DNA from: Micromonospora rubida
Lineage (GTDB): Bacteria; Actinomycetota; Actinomycetes; Mycobacteriales; Micromonosporaceae
Length of the DNA: 64,000 bases
Direction of reading: 5' to 3'
NCBI RefSeq assembly: GCF_009908295.1
Contig: NZ_JAAALO010000002.1
Location: 719,490-783,489 of the forward strand
Each line of letters starts with the position of its first letter. Positions within the stretch are counted from its first letter, which is position 1. Under the pieces are notes generated by a model that saw only the letters and a list, made by a program, of their open reading frames with translations, was not told where the DNA came from and did no database searches. This document shows positions 51,695-61,005 of the stretch, in pieces. The translations under genes and the position numbers were made by a program.

Positions 51695-52459
51695 TCAGGC
51701 CGGCGTCCTTCCCCTGTGCAGGTCCCAGGCGCGGACGCCGCCGACGATGCCGGCGGTGTTCGGCACCACCACCACGTCGTCGCCCATCCGGGCGAGCTGC
51801 TCGGGCCGGATCAGCCGGGAGTTGCCCCCGCCCAGGTAGAGCCGGTCCCAGTGGAACACCGGGCGCAACCCGTCCACCACCTGCCGGATCCGGCGGGACC
51901 AGAACGCGTCGCCGAGGCGGCGGCGCTCCGGCTCCCCCACGTACGTGTCGTAGGTGGTGCCCCAGCGCACCGGGGCGTGGGACAGCTCCAGGTGCGGGGC
52001 GAGCACGCCACCGTCGAAGACGGCGCTGCCCAGCCCGGTGCCGAGGGTCAGCACCAGCTCCAGGCCGGTGCCGGCCACCACCCCGGCGCCGTGCACCTCG
52101 GCGTCGTTGAGCACCAGGGCGGGCACCCCGAAGGCGTCGGCGACCGCCGTGCGCGCGTCGAAGCCGGACCACTCGGCCAACAGGTCGGGGTCGACCCGGC
52201 TGCGGGGGCCGGCCCGGGTCACGTAGTGCGGGGTGGCCACCACCACGCCGTGCCGGAGCATGCCGGGCATCCCGACGGTCACCCGGTCCGCCGTGGGCAG
52301 CCGGCCGCCGAGGTCCAGCAGGGTCTTCACGAACAGCGCGGGCGGCAGGGGGTACGGGGTGGGCTCCCGCAGCGGCCGGGCCCGCATCGTCCCGGCCCCG
52401 TCGAGCACCGATGCCTTGATGCCGCCGCCGCCGCAGTCGATCGCCAGAGTCGTCGCCAC
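51695..52459 (-). CDS. ROK family sugar kinase, polyphosphate-glucokinase-like
   Basis: Protein of 254 residues starting at GTG 52459. The ATP/phosphate loop AIDCGGGGIKASV is near residue 6, VGMPG near 62, LNDAEVHGAG near 117 and TLGTGLGSAVF near 136. The C-terminal VPNTAGIVGG matches PpgK-type proteins. A difference is ELSHAP at the ExGH motif, where most ROK kinases have a Gly before His. Glucose phosphorylation from polyphosphate or ATP is inferred. Divergent from the ABC-F gene. Confidence 0.8.
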   Translation of the reverse strand: MATTLAIDCGGGGIKASVLDGAGTMRARPLREPTPYPLPPALFVKTLLDLGGRLPTADRVTVGMPGMLRHGVVVATPHYVTRAGPRSRVDPDLLAEWSGFDARTAVADAFGVPALVLNDAEVHGAGVVAGTGLELVLTLGTGLGSAVFDGGVLAPHLELSHAPVRWGTTYDTYVGEPERRRLGDAFWSRRIRQVVDGLRPVFHWDRLYLGGGNSRLIRPEQLARMGDDVVVVPNTAGIVGGVRAWDLHRGRTPA

Positions 52460-52567
52460 GCCGGTGAGTCTGCCCCGCGTGGAGCGGGCGCGGGTGCCGG
52501 GTGCCGGAACCGGCCGCCGGACCGGCCGCCGAACGCCGGCGGGCACGACCGATAGGCTCGCTTTCTC

Positions 52568-54205
<1,638 letters not shown>

Positions 54206-54244
54206 CGGCGTGCCGACCGGCGTTCCCGGGGTGACAATGACCCC

Positions 54245-54562
54245 ATGCTCAAGTGGGAGTACGCGCTGTTGGTCCGCCGTCGCCAGGCGGCCAGCACCGA
54301 CACCGGCTGGGAGATCGTCTTCGTCTGGTACGGCCCGGACGGGTCGATGGTCGACGTCACCCCGTACGGCGACACGTCGCTGGCCCACCTGAACCGGGCC
54401 GGCGACCAGGGCTGGGAGTTGGTGGCGATGAGCGAGGACCCGTCCATGCCGGGCAGCAGCGAGCTGCACCGGTACCACCTCAAGCGGCCCAAGGCGGCCA
54501 CCCCGTCGCCCCGGCAGCGCATCCGGGGCCCCGGCCGCCCGGCCCGTCGCCTCCCCGGCTGA
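54245..54562 (+). CDS. DUF4177-like small protein
   Basis: Protein of 105 residues. WEYALLVRRRQ at the start and LNRAGDQGWELVAM near residue 48 resemble the DUF4177 fold, which is a small protein with a WEL motif. Its last 30 residues are Pro/Arg-rich. Function unknown. It lies downstream of the ABC-F gene in the same direction, 39 bases away. Confidence 0.65.
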   Translation: MLKWEYALLVRRRQAASTDTGWEIVFVWYGPDGSMVDVTPYGDTSLAHLNRAGDQGWELVAMSEDPSMPGSSELHRYHLKRPKAATPSPRQRIRGPGRPARRLPG

Positions 54563-54609
54563 CGCATAGTCCTGGCGGATCCGGGTAACGCGGCCGGCGG
54601 AGGTGGCCC

Positions 54610-55335
54610 ATGGTCGCGCTGGCCCTGACCCCGCCCTCGGCCGAACGGCTGCGGGCGGTCGACGACTTCCTCACCGAGGCGTGGGCGGATCAGGCGTCCC
54701 ACGACGACCGGCTGCGCGACCTCGCGGTGCGGGTGCGCTTCGACCGGGGCGTGGCCCACCTGACCGGCGAGGTCGACGACGCGGCGCAGCTACGGCTGGT
54801 CCGGGACCTGGTCGGCCGACTCGCCGGGGTGTTCGGGATCTGGGGCCGGGTCAGGGTGGCCGGCCGGGACCCGGTCGTGGTCGACCTGGGCTGCGGCGGC
54901 ACCAAGCAGTACCCGGGCAACCTGGGGCTGGACCTCTTCCCCGCCCCGGGGGTGGACACGGTGGCCGACCTGTCCGGCTCGCTGCCGCTGGCCGACGACT
55001 CGGTGGACGTGCTCTTCGCGGTGCACATCCTGGAGCACCTGATCGACTTCCTGCCCCTGGTGGACGAGTGTCACCGGGTGCTCCGGCCGGGCGGCGTGCT
55101 GCACGTGATGAGCCCCTGGTGGGGACACGTGAACGCGGTGGCCGACCCGACCCACGTCCGGCTGCTCGACGTGCAGACGTTCAAGGGCATCTGCCTCCAG
55201 CGCCCGCCGGGCACCCCGCGCTGGTACCCCCTGCACGTGGGCTGCGACGGGGCCAGCATCTTCGCCGACCTCACCCCCCTCCCCCCGAACGCCACCCCGC
55301 CACCCACCCGCCACCTTGCCCGCTTCTTCACCTGA
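54610..55335 (+). CDS. BON-domain / methyltransferase fusion protein
   Basis: Protein of 241 residues. The first 90 residues contain a BON-like pattern (DRLRDLAVRVRFDRGVAHLTGEVDDAAQLRLVRDLVGRLAGV). Residues 95-215 look like an AdoMet domain: VVVDLGCGGTKQ, LDLFPAPGVD, LPLADDSVDVLFAVHILEHL and LRPGGVLHVMSPWW. The latter resembles hopanoid or methylase-type Methyltransf_11. BON domains bind lipids or peptidoglycan. Start ATG 54610 follows GGAGG. Targets unknown. Confidence 0.7.
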   Translation: MVALALTPPSAERLRAVDDFLTEAWADQASHDDRLRDLAVRVRFDRGVAHLTGEVDDAAQLRLVRDLVGRLAGVFGIWGRVRVAGRDPVVVDLGCGGTKQYPGNLGLDLFPAPGVDTVADLSGSLPLADDSVDVLFAVHILEHLIDFLPLVDECHRVLRPGGVLHVMSPWWGHVNAVADPTHVRLLDVQTFKGICLQRPPGTPRWYPLHVGCDGASIFADLTPLPPNATPPPTRHLARFFT

Positions 55336-55550
55336 CCCCACCCACCCCACCCCACCTCCGCCCTCACCTCACCCCGGCCCGCCTCACCCCGCCCCGCCCC
55401 ACCTTGCCCCGCCTTGCCCCGCCTCGCCTCGCCTTGCCCCGCCTCGCCCCGCCTCGCCCCGCCTGGCCCCGCCTGGCCCCGCCCCGCCCCGCCCCGCCCC
55501 GCCTCGCCTTGCCTCGCCCCGCCTCGCCTTGCCCCGCCCCGCCCCGCCCC
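55336..55550. repeat. Polypyrimidine low-complexity tract
   Basis: About 215 bases are almost only C and T on the plus strand, made of CCCCGCCTCGCC-type units with variation. On the other strand this is G- and A-rich. Reading frames through it are not protein-like. It could form H-DNA or quadruplexes. Non-coding. Confidence 0.75.
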
Positions 55551-55613
55551 CGGTGATCAAGAGGTTTGCGTCAGATCTGGGCCGGGTCCTGACGTAAACC
55601 TCTTGATCAACCG
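55551..55613. repeat. Dispersed inverted repeat GATCAAGAGGTTT family (copy 2)
   Basis: Arms 55551-55573 and 55590-55613 pair as GATCAAGAGGTTTGCGTCA against TGACGTAAACCTCTTGATC with one or two mismatches. Its loop shares GATCTGGGCCG and CCTGACG with the copy at 30439. A terminator role for the BON-methyltransferase gene is possible. Confidence 0.75.
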
Positions 55614-55947
55614 GGGCGCGGGGCCCGGGGCTCGATCCGGGGCCGGGGCCGGGGCCGGGCCCGGGTGGGGTGGGGTGGGGCGTGAAGGCAGACCGTCGGT
55701 GTCGGTGAGGTCACGGTCCGGCGGGCGGGTCGGGTCGCGTCCGGGGCGATCGGGTGGCCGGTCGGCGCGGATCTGGCCGGGGGGCTTGCGCCACCCCCAC
55801 CCAGTGTGAAAATTTCCTACCAGCGACAGATTCCCATCGGCGAATGTTGCCGAGGGTGCGTGCCACGCGCAACGGCCGGGGTCGGCCGCGCGGGGTCCGT
55901 CGCCACCCGACCCCGTCACCCCGAGCCCCAACGAAGGGACGCACCGG
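55614..55947. other. G-rich intergenic stretch
   Basis: About 330 bases before the GHL10 gene. The region 55635-55680 has repeated GGGGCC and GGGGT runs (possible quadruplex). The rest has no gene-like frame. No promoter element stood out. Confidence 0.4.
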
Positions 55948-57612
55948 ATGAAGGCAACTCGGCTCAGAGCCGCCGGGCTGGCCGTAGCTCTGCTCGGGGC
56001 GCTCGTCGCCGTCTCCCCCACGGCCGCCAGCGCGGCGGGGACCGACGCGAACGACGCCGCCACCACCTCCTGCACCACCGACCCGGCCACCCCGAAGCGA
56101 CAGTTCCGGGCCATGTGGATCTCGTCGGTGGTCAACATCGACTGGCCGAGCAAGGCGTCCCAGACCGCCCCGGACCGGGTCGCCGCCCAACAGGCGGAGT
56201 ACCTGGGCCTGCTCGACCTGGCGAAGAAGCTGAACCACAACGCGGTGGTGGTGCAGGTCCGGCCCACCGCCGACGCGCTCTGGCCATCGCCGCACGAGCC
56301 GTGGTCGGAGTACCTGACCGGGGTGCGCGGGCAGGACCCGGGCTGGGACCCGCTGGCCTTCCTCGTCGCCGAGTCGCACAAGCGCAACCTGGAGTTCCAC
56401 GCCTGGTTCAACCCGTACCGGATCTCCATGCCGGCTCCCGGCGGCGCGGGCGCGGACATCGCGCAGCTCGCCCCCAACCACCCGGCCCGGCAGCACCCGG
56501 ACTGGACCTTCGCGTATCCGCCGGCCGGGGTCGCCGGCAGCCGGCTCTACTACAATCCCGGCATTCCCCAGGTCCGCGAGTTCGTCCAGACCGCGATGAT
56601 GGACGCCGTCAACCGGTACGACGTCGACGGCGTGCACTTCGACGACTACTTCTACCCGTACCCGAGCGGCACCCACCAGGTGCCGGACGACGCGGCGTTC
56701 GCCGAGTTCAACCGGGGCTTCACCGACCGGGCCGAGTGGCGGCGCGACAACATCAACCTGCTGATGCAGGAGATGAACACCAAGATCAAGGCAGCGAAGT
56801 CGTGGGTGAAGTTCGGGGCCAGCCCGTTCGGCATCTGGCGGAACAAGTCGGCGGACCCGCTCGGCTCGGACACCACCGGCAGCCAGTCCTACGACATCAT
56901 CTCCGCCGACACCCGCAAGTGGGTGAAGGAGGAGTGGATCGACTACATCATTCCGCAGCTCTACTGGCACATCGGCCAGTACCCGGCCGCCGACTACGCC
57001 CGGCTGGTGCCGTGGTGGGCCGAGACGGTGCGCGGCACCCGGGTGCAGCTCTACATCGGCCAGGCCGACTACAAGAGCGGCGACCCGGCGTACGGGGCGT
57101 TCTGGCAGAACCCGCGTGAGCTGTCGGACCACCTGACGCTGAACCGGTCGTACCCGGAGGTGCTCGGCAACTCGCACTTCTCCGCCGTGCAGGTGAGGGC
57201 GAACCGGCTCGGCGCGACCGACATCTACGCCGCCGAGCACTACTCCCGCCCGGCCCTGGTGCCGGCGATGCCGCACCTGCCGGCGAAGCCGCTGCTGCCC
57301 CCGGTGGTGACCGGCGCGCAGCGGCAGGACGACGGCGTGCGGCTGAGCTGGCGGCAGCTGGCCGACGGCGTGGGCCCGCTCGGCAAGGCGGCCTCGTACG
57401 CGATCTACCGGTTCGACGGGAACGGCCTGGTCGGGAAGTGCGGCTTCGCCGACGCGTCCCACCTGGTCGGCACGGTCCGGGCCACCCCCGGCTCGGTGCA
57501 GTCCTGGGTGGACGCCACCGCCGAGGCCGGCCAGCGGTACACGTACCACGTGACCACGCTGGACCGGTTGTACAACGAGAGTTTCGTCAGCCTGCCGCGC
57601 TTCGTGCGCTGA
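55948..57612 (+). CDS. Secreted GHL10-type glycoside-hydrolase-like protein
   Basis: Protein of 554 residues with a Sec signal peptide ending near ASAAG (30). The GHL10 (DUF187) barrel has RAMWISSVVNIDWP at about 52, VVQVRPTADALWPS near 96, FHAWFNPYRIS near 150, VDGVHFDDYFYPYP near 225 and IIPQLYWHIG near 333, with the typical acidic residues. A C-terminal FN3-like domain (about 450-554) has SYAIYRFDG and YTYHVTTLDR. Probably degrades a polysaccharide outside the cell, such as a wall glycan. Confidence 0.9.
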   Translation: MKATRLRAAGLAVALLGALVAVSPTAASAAGTDANDAATTSCTTDPATPKRQFRAMWISSVVNIDWPSKASQTAPDRVAAQQAEYLGLLDLAKKLNHNAVVVQVRPTADALWPSPHEPWSEYLTGVRGQDPGWDPLAFLVAESHKRNLEFHAWFNPYRISMPAPGGAGADIAQLAPNHPARQHPDWTFAYPPAGVAGSRLYYNPGIPQVREFVQTAMMDAVNRYDVDGVHFDDYFYPYPSGTHQVPDDAAFAEFNRGFTDRAEWRRDNINLLMQEMNTKIKAAKSWVKFGASPFGIWRNKSADPLGSDTTGSQSYDIISADTRKWVKEEWIDYIIPQLYWHIGQYPAADYARLVPWWAETVRGTRVQLYIGQADYKSGDPAYGAFWQNPRELSDHLTLNRSYPEVLGNSHFSAVQVRANRLGATDIYAAEHYSRPALVPAMPHLPAKPLLPPVVTGAQRQDDGVRLSWRQLADGVGPLGKAASYAIYRFDGNGLVGKCGFADASHLVGTVRATPGSVQSWVDATAEAGQRYTYHVTTLDRLYNESFVSLPRFVR

Positions 57613-57620
57613 CAGCAGGA

Positions 57621-57661
57621 GCGAATGCCCCGGGCCGCCTCCAGCGACCCGGGGCATTCGC
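57621..57661. terminator. Terminator between GHL10 and regulator genes
   Basis: A 14-base perfect stem GCGAATGCCCCGGG (57621-57634) pairs with 57648-57661; loop 13. It lies between two convergent genes and can serve both. Confidence 0.8.
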
Positions 57662-57666
57662 CTGTC

Positions 57667-60537
57667 TCAACTGATGTCACCGGCTGTCGGCGGGCGGGCG
57701 GCCCGGGTCAGACGCGTTCCGGGCGGCGGTTTTGTCCGGGAGCCGAGTGGGCGCGGGGCGACCGGGCCGTTGCTCCGGAACCGGGTCGAGTCCGCGCCCA
57801 GGTCGGGGTGCTCCACCGCCAGCGCCAGCGCCGCCGCCTCCGCCAGCCCCAGCCCGCCGCCCTCGCCGTACGCGTCGTCGAAGGCCGCGTCGCCCAGCGT
57901 CCGGCGCAGCCCGGCCTGCTGCTCCAGCCAGTACGGGCCACAGATGCCGGGCGTCGACCGCATGCTCGCCCGAATCGCCTGGGCCGCGCCGAAGAGCCGG
58001 GCGCCGGTCAACGGATCGCCCCCGGCGGCGCACCGCACCGCGATCGCGTTCAGGGTGTCGCAGGCCCGACGGTGGAAGCCGTGGGTCATTCGGGACCGCA
58101 GCGCGACCAGCAGGTGCTCGTGCGCCGCGACCAGATCATGCCGGGCCAGCGCCACCATGCCGAGCAGCATGTCGACCGACCGGCGTCCCCGGTAGGCCGG
58201 GCGGGCCGCCTCGACCGGGCGGGCCGCGCCGAGCAGTTCCGCCGCCTCCGCCAGGGCGCCGCGCCGCCACAGCAGCTCGGCGAGGCTGAACACCGCGAGC
58301 AGCGCGTCGGGGACGACGTCCCGCTCGTGCGCCCAGTCGATGACCTCCCGGCAGACCCGCTCGGCCTCGGCGAACTGTCCCATGTCGATCAGCGGCCCGG
58401 CCCGCCCGGCCAGCACCCGGGCCAGCAGGCCTGCGTCGCCGGCCTGCCGGGCCGCCGCCTCGGCCCGCTGGGAGTAGCGCAGCTCCTCGGTGAACTCGCC
58501 GTCCGCGCCGGCATGCAGCGAGTGCATGTGGTACGCCGCCGCCAGCTCGTCCTCCGGGACGGCCTCCCCGGTCTCGGCCATCCGGCCGTACAGCCGGAAC
58601 AGCCAGAGCCGCCCTTCCCGGGCCAGCCCACGTTCCCGCCACCACTGGTCCAGCCCACCGGCCAGGCGCAGCCCCGCCCGGGCGCTGCCGCCGGTGGCGC
58701 ACCAGCGCAGGGCGGCCCGCAGCTCACCGGCGAGCGGGTCCAGGGCGTACAGGGAGAGGGTGACCGGTCGGCCGTCGGGGCCGAGGTGCGCCCGCCGCAG
58801 CGCATGCGTCGACCACGCGAGGTGCCGGTCCCGGGCGGCCCGCTCCTCCCCGGCCTGCACCAGCCGGCGCGCCGCGTACGCCCGGATCGGGTCGAGCATC
58901 CGGTAGGTGCCTCCCGCGGCGTGCGGCTCGGCCTGGATCATCGACTTGTCGACCAGCACCGACAGCGGATCGAGCGGGTCGTCGTCGAGCAGCCACTCCA
59001 CGGTCGACAGGTCCACCGGCCCGGCGAAGACCGCGAGCCAGCGCAGCAGCCGGGCCGACCGGGGCCCGAGCGTCCGGTACGACCAGGTGACGGTGGCCTG
59101 CATGGTGAGGTGCCGCTCGCGGGCCGAGCGCCGCATCGCCCGGACGGCCGGGCTGGGCGGCGCCTTGCCCCGGGCCGCCGCCACCAGGTCGACGGTGTCC
59201 TGCTGGTTGCCCGTCCAGCCGGGCTCGGTCCGGGGCGGGCCGAGGTCGTCCCGGCCGGCGTCCAGGGTGCCCAGCACGTCGTCCAGGCGCTCGGCGAGCT
59301 GCCCCACGGAGAGCACCCGCAGCCGGGCGGCGGCCAGCTCGATGGCGAGCGGAAGACCGTCCAGTCGCTGCACCACCCGCCGCAGGTCCGTCGCCTCGGC
59401 CGGAGCCGGCTGCCGTCCGCCCCGGGCCGCCATCGTGCGGTCCAGCAGCAGCGCCACCGCGTCGCTCTCCGCGCCGTCGGGCCGGGGCTCCACGGACAGC
59501 GGAGGGATCCGCCACACCACCTCGCCGGGCAGGCCGAACGACTCGCGACTGGTGGCGAGCACCCGGGTCCCGCTCCCTCCGGCGAGCAGCCGGGAGATCA
59601 GCTCGGCCGAGGCGGACGGCTGGGCGTCACAGGTGTCGAGCAGGACCAGCATCCGGCGGGAGGCGGCGTACTCGACGAGGGTGTCCACCATCGGGCGGCC
59701 GGGCTCCGGGCGCAGCCCGAGCACGGCGGCGACCGCGAACGCCACCAGCCCGGGGTCGGTGACCGAGGCGATGTCGACGAACCAGACCCCGTCCGGGTGG
59801 TCCTCCACCATCCCGGTGGCCAACTCGACGGCCAGCCGGGTCTTTCCCGCCCCGCCCGCGCCGAGCACCGTGACCAGCCGGTGCCGCTCGACCAGGCGGC
59901 GCAGCTCGGCCCGTTCGGGCTTTCGGCCGACGAACGAGGTGACCTGGGTCGGCAGGTTGTGCGCCACCGCGTCGGCGGTACGCGGCCGGGGGAACTGCCG
60001 CTCCAGGCCGGGCGCGACGAGCTGGAACAGTCGTTCCCGGTCGTCGAAGCCACGCAGCCGGTACAGCCCCAGGTCGATGAGGGAGGCGCCCGCCGGCAGC
60101 GGGTCGGCGTACCGGGCGGTGGACCCTGAGCAGAGCACCTGCCCGCCGTGCGCGGCGGCGGCGACCCGGGCGGCCCGGTGCACCTCGGGGCTCGCGTACT
60201 CGCCGTCGCACGGCTCGGCCCAGCCCGTGTGCAGCCCCATCCGGACCCGGGGCGCGGCCTCGGGCGCCGGCCAGTCGTGGGTGGCCAGCGCGCGCTGTGC
60301 GGTGAGGCAGGCGGTCAGCGCCGCGCCGGCGTCGGAGAACGCGATGAAGAACGAGTCGCCCTCGGTCAGCAGCTCCGCGCCGTCGGTGCCGGCCAGGGTG
60401 TGGCGCAGCAGGCGGCGGTGTTCCCGCAGCACCGGGCGGTACTCCGGGCCGAGCAGCTGGGCCAGTCGTGTCGAGCCCTCGATGTCGGTGAACATGAAGG
60501 TCACCCAACCGCTCGGGAGGTGGTTCCCTGGCGACAT
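57667..60537 (-). CDS. Class III cyclase-homology / STAND ATPase / TPR regulator
   Basis: Protein of 956 residues starting at ATG 60537 (GGAGG eight bases before). An adenylate/guanylate cyclase domain (8-180) has MFTDIEGSTRL with Asp18, and GDSFFIAF with Asp61. The transition-state position has His120 where active cyclases have Asn (VHRAARV), so activity is doubtful. A STAND-type ATPase follows with GAGGAGKTRL (226-235). The last 350 residues have TPR-like helices. It may be a signal receptor or regulator. Convergent with GHL10. Confidence 0.85.
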   Translation of the reverse strand: MSPGNHLPSGWVTFMFTDIEGSTRLAQLLGPEYRPVLREHRRLLRHTLAGTDGAELLTEGDSFFIAFSDAGAALTACLTAQRALATHDWPAPEAAPRVRMGLHTGWAEPCDGEYASPEVHRAARVAAAAHGGQVLCSGSTARYADPLPAGASLIDLGLYRLRGFDDRERLFQLVAPGLERQFPRPRTADAVAHNLPTQVTSFVGRKPERAELRRLVERHRLVTVLGAGGAGKTRLAVELATGMVEDHPDGVWFVDIASVTDPGLVAFAVAAVLGLRPEPGRPMVDTLVEYAASRRMLVLLDTCDAQPSASAELISRLLAGGSGTRVLATSRESFGLPGEVVWRIPPLSVEPRPDGAESDAVALLLDRTMAARGGRQPAPAEATDLRRVVQRLDGLPLAIELAAARLRVLSVGQLAERLDDVLGTLDAGRDDLGPPRTEPGWTGNQQDTVDLVAAARGKAPPSPAVRAMRRSARERHLTMQATVTWSYRTLGPRSARLLRWLAVFAGPVDLSTVEWLLDDDPLDPLSVLVDKSMIQAEPHAAGGTYRMLDPIRAYAARRLVQAGEERAARDRHLAWSTHALRRAHLGPDGRPVTLSLYALDPLAGELRAALRWCATGGSARAGLRLAGGLDQWWRERGLAREGRLWLFRLYGRMAETGEAVPEDELAAAYHMHSLHAGADGEFTEELRYSQRAEAAARQAGDAGLLARVLAGRAGPLIDMGQFAEAERVCREVIDWAHERDVVPDALLAVFSLAELLWRRGALAEAAELLGAARPVEAARPAYRGRRSVDMLLGMVALARHDLVAAHEHLLVALRSRMTHGFHRRACDTLNAIAVRCAAGGDPLTGARLFGAAQAIRASMRSTPGICGPYWLEQQAGLRRTLGDAAFDDAYGEGGGLGLAEAAALALAVEHPDLGADSTRFRSNGPVAPRPLGSRTKPPPGTRLTRAARPPTAGDIS

Positions 60538-60751
60538 ATGTCGAACCTCCGCCCCCGGTGACGACGGGTTCATGCTGCCCCATGTCCGCGCCGTCACGCA
60601 TCGTGAGAACGGCCGGGCCGCATCAGACCCAAGGTGCCATCGGTGGCCGCAACCGGCAGGTCGGGCGGTACGCCCGCGCGAGGAGCACGACGAGCGTCGA
60701 CGCCGCGCCGACTGTGCCGACGGGTGGAACCGGCGGCCGGAGCGGACGGGA

Positions 60752-60967
60752 TCAGCAGCCGCAGCCCCCGCCGCAGCAGCCCCCGCCGGAAGGGGCCGGC
60801 GTGGACGTGCCGGCGGCGCCCCGACCGGTCACGGCCACCGTGGAGAGCAGCTTGACCGTGTCGTCGTGCCCCTGCGGGCAGGGAGCCGGCTCACCGGACC
60901 GCGCCATCGGACGGTTGATCTCGAAGGTGTCACCGCAGGCGCGGCAACGGAACTCGTACCGGGGCAT
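60752..60967 (-). CDS. FmdB-family zinc ribbon protein
   Basis: Protein of 71 residues. MPRYEFRCRACGDTFEINRPM is the FmdB zinc-ribbon start (CxxC), and the second Cys position reads APCPQGH. The C-terminus is a GGGCCGGGCGC cluster, which may bind metal. FmdB-type proteins are small predicted regulators; the role is not known. It is divergent from the transglycosylase gene. Confidence 0.88.
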   Translation of the reverse strand: MPRYEFRCRACGDTFEINRPMARSGEPAPCPQGHDDTVKLLSTVAVTGRGAAGTSTPAPSGGGCCGGGCGC

Positions 60968-61005
60968 GGCACAAGAGTACGACCGGTCCTGACGGGACGC
61001 GGGAC

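Noticed and set aside
54603..55556. A plus-strand frame running through the methyltransferase gene into the polypyrimidine tract
   Set aside because: It is a shifted frame that ends in Pro/Ala/Arg runs coded by the CT tract.
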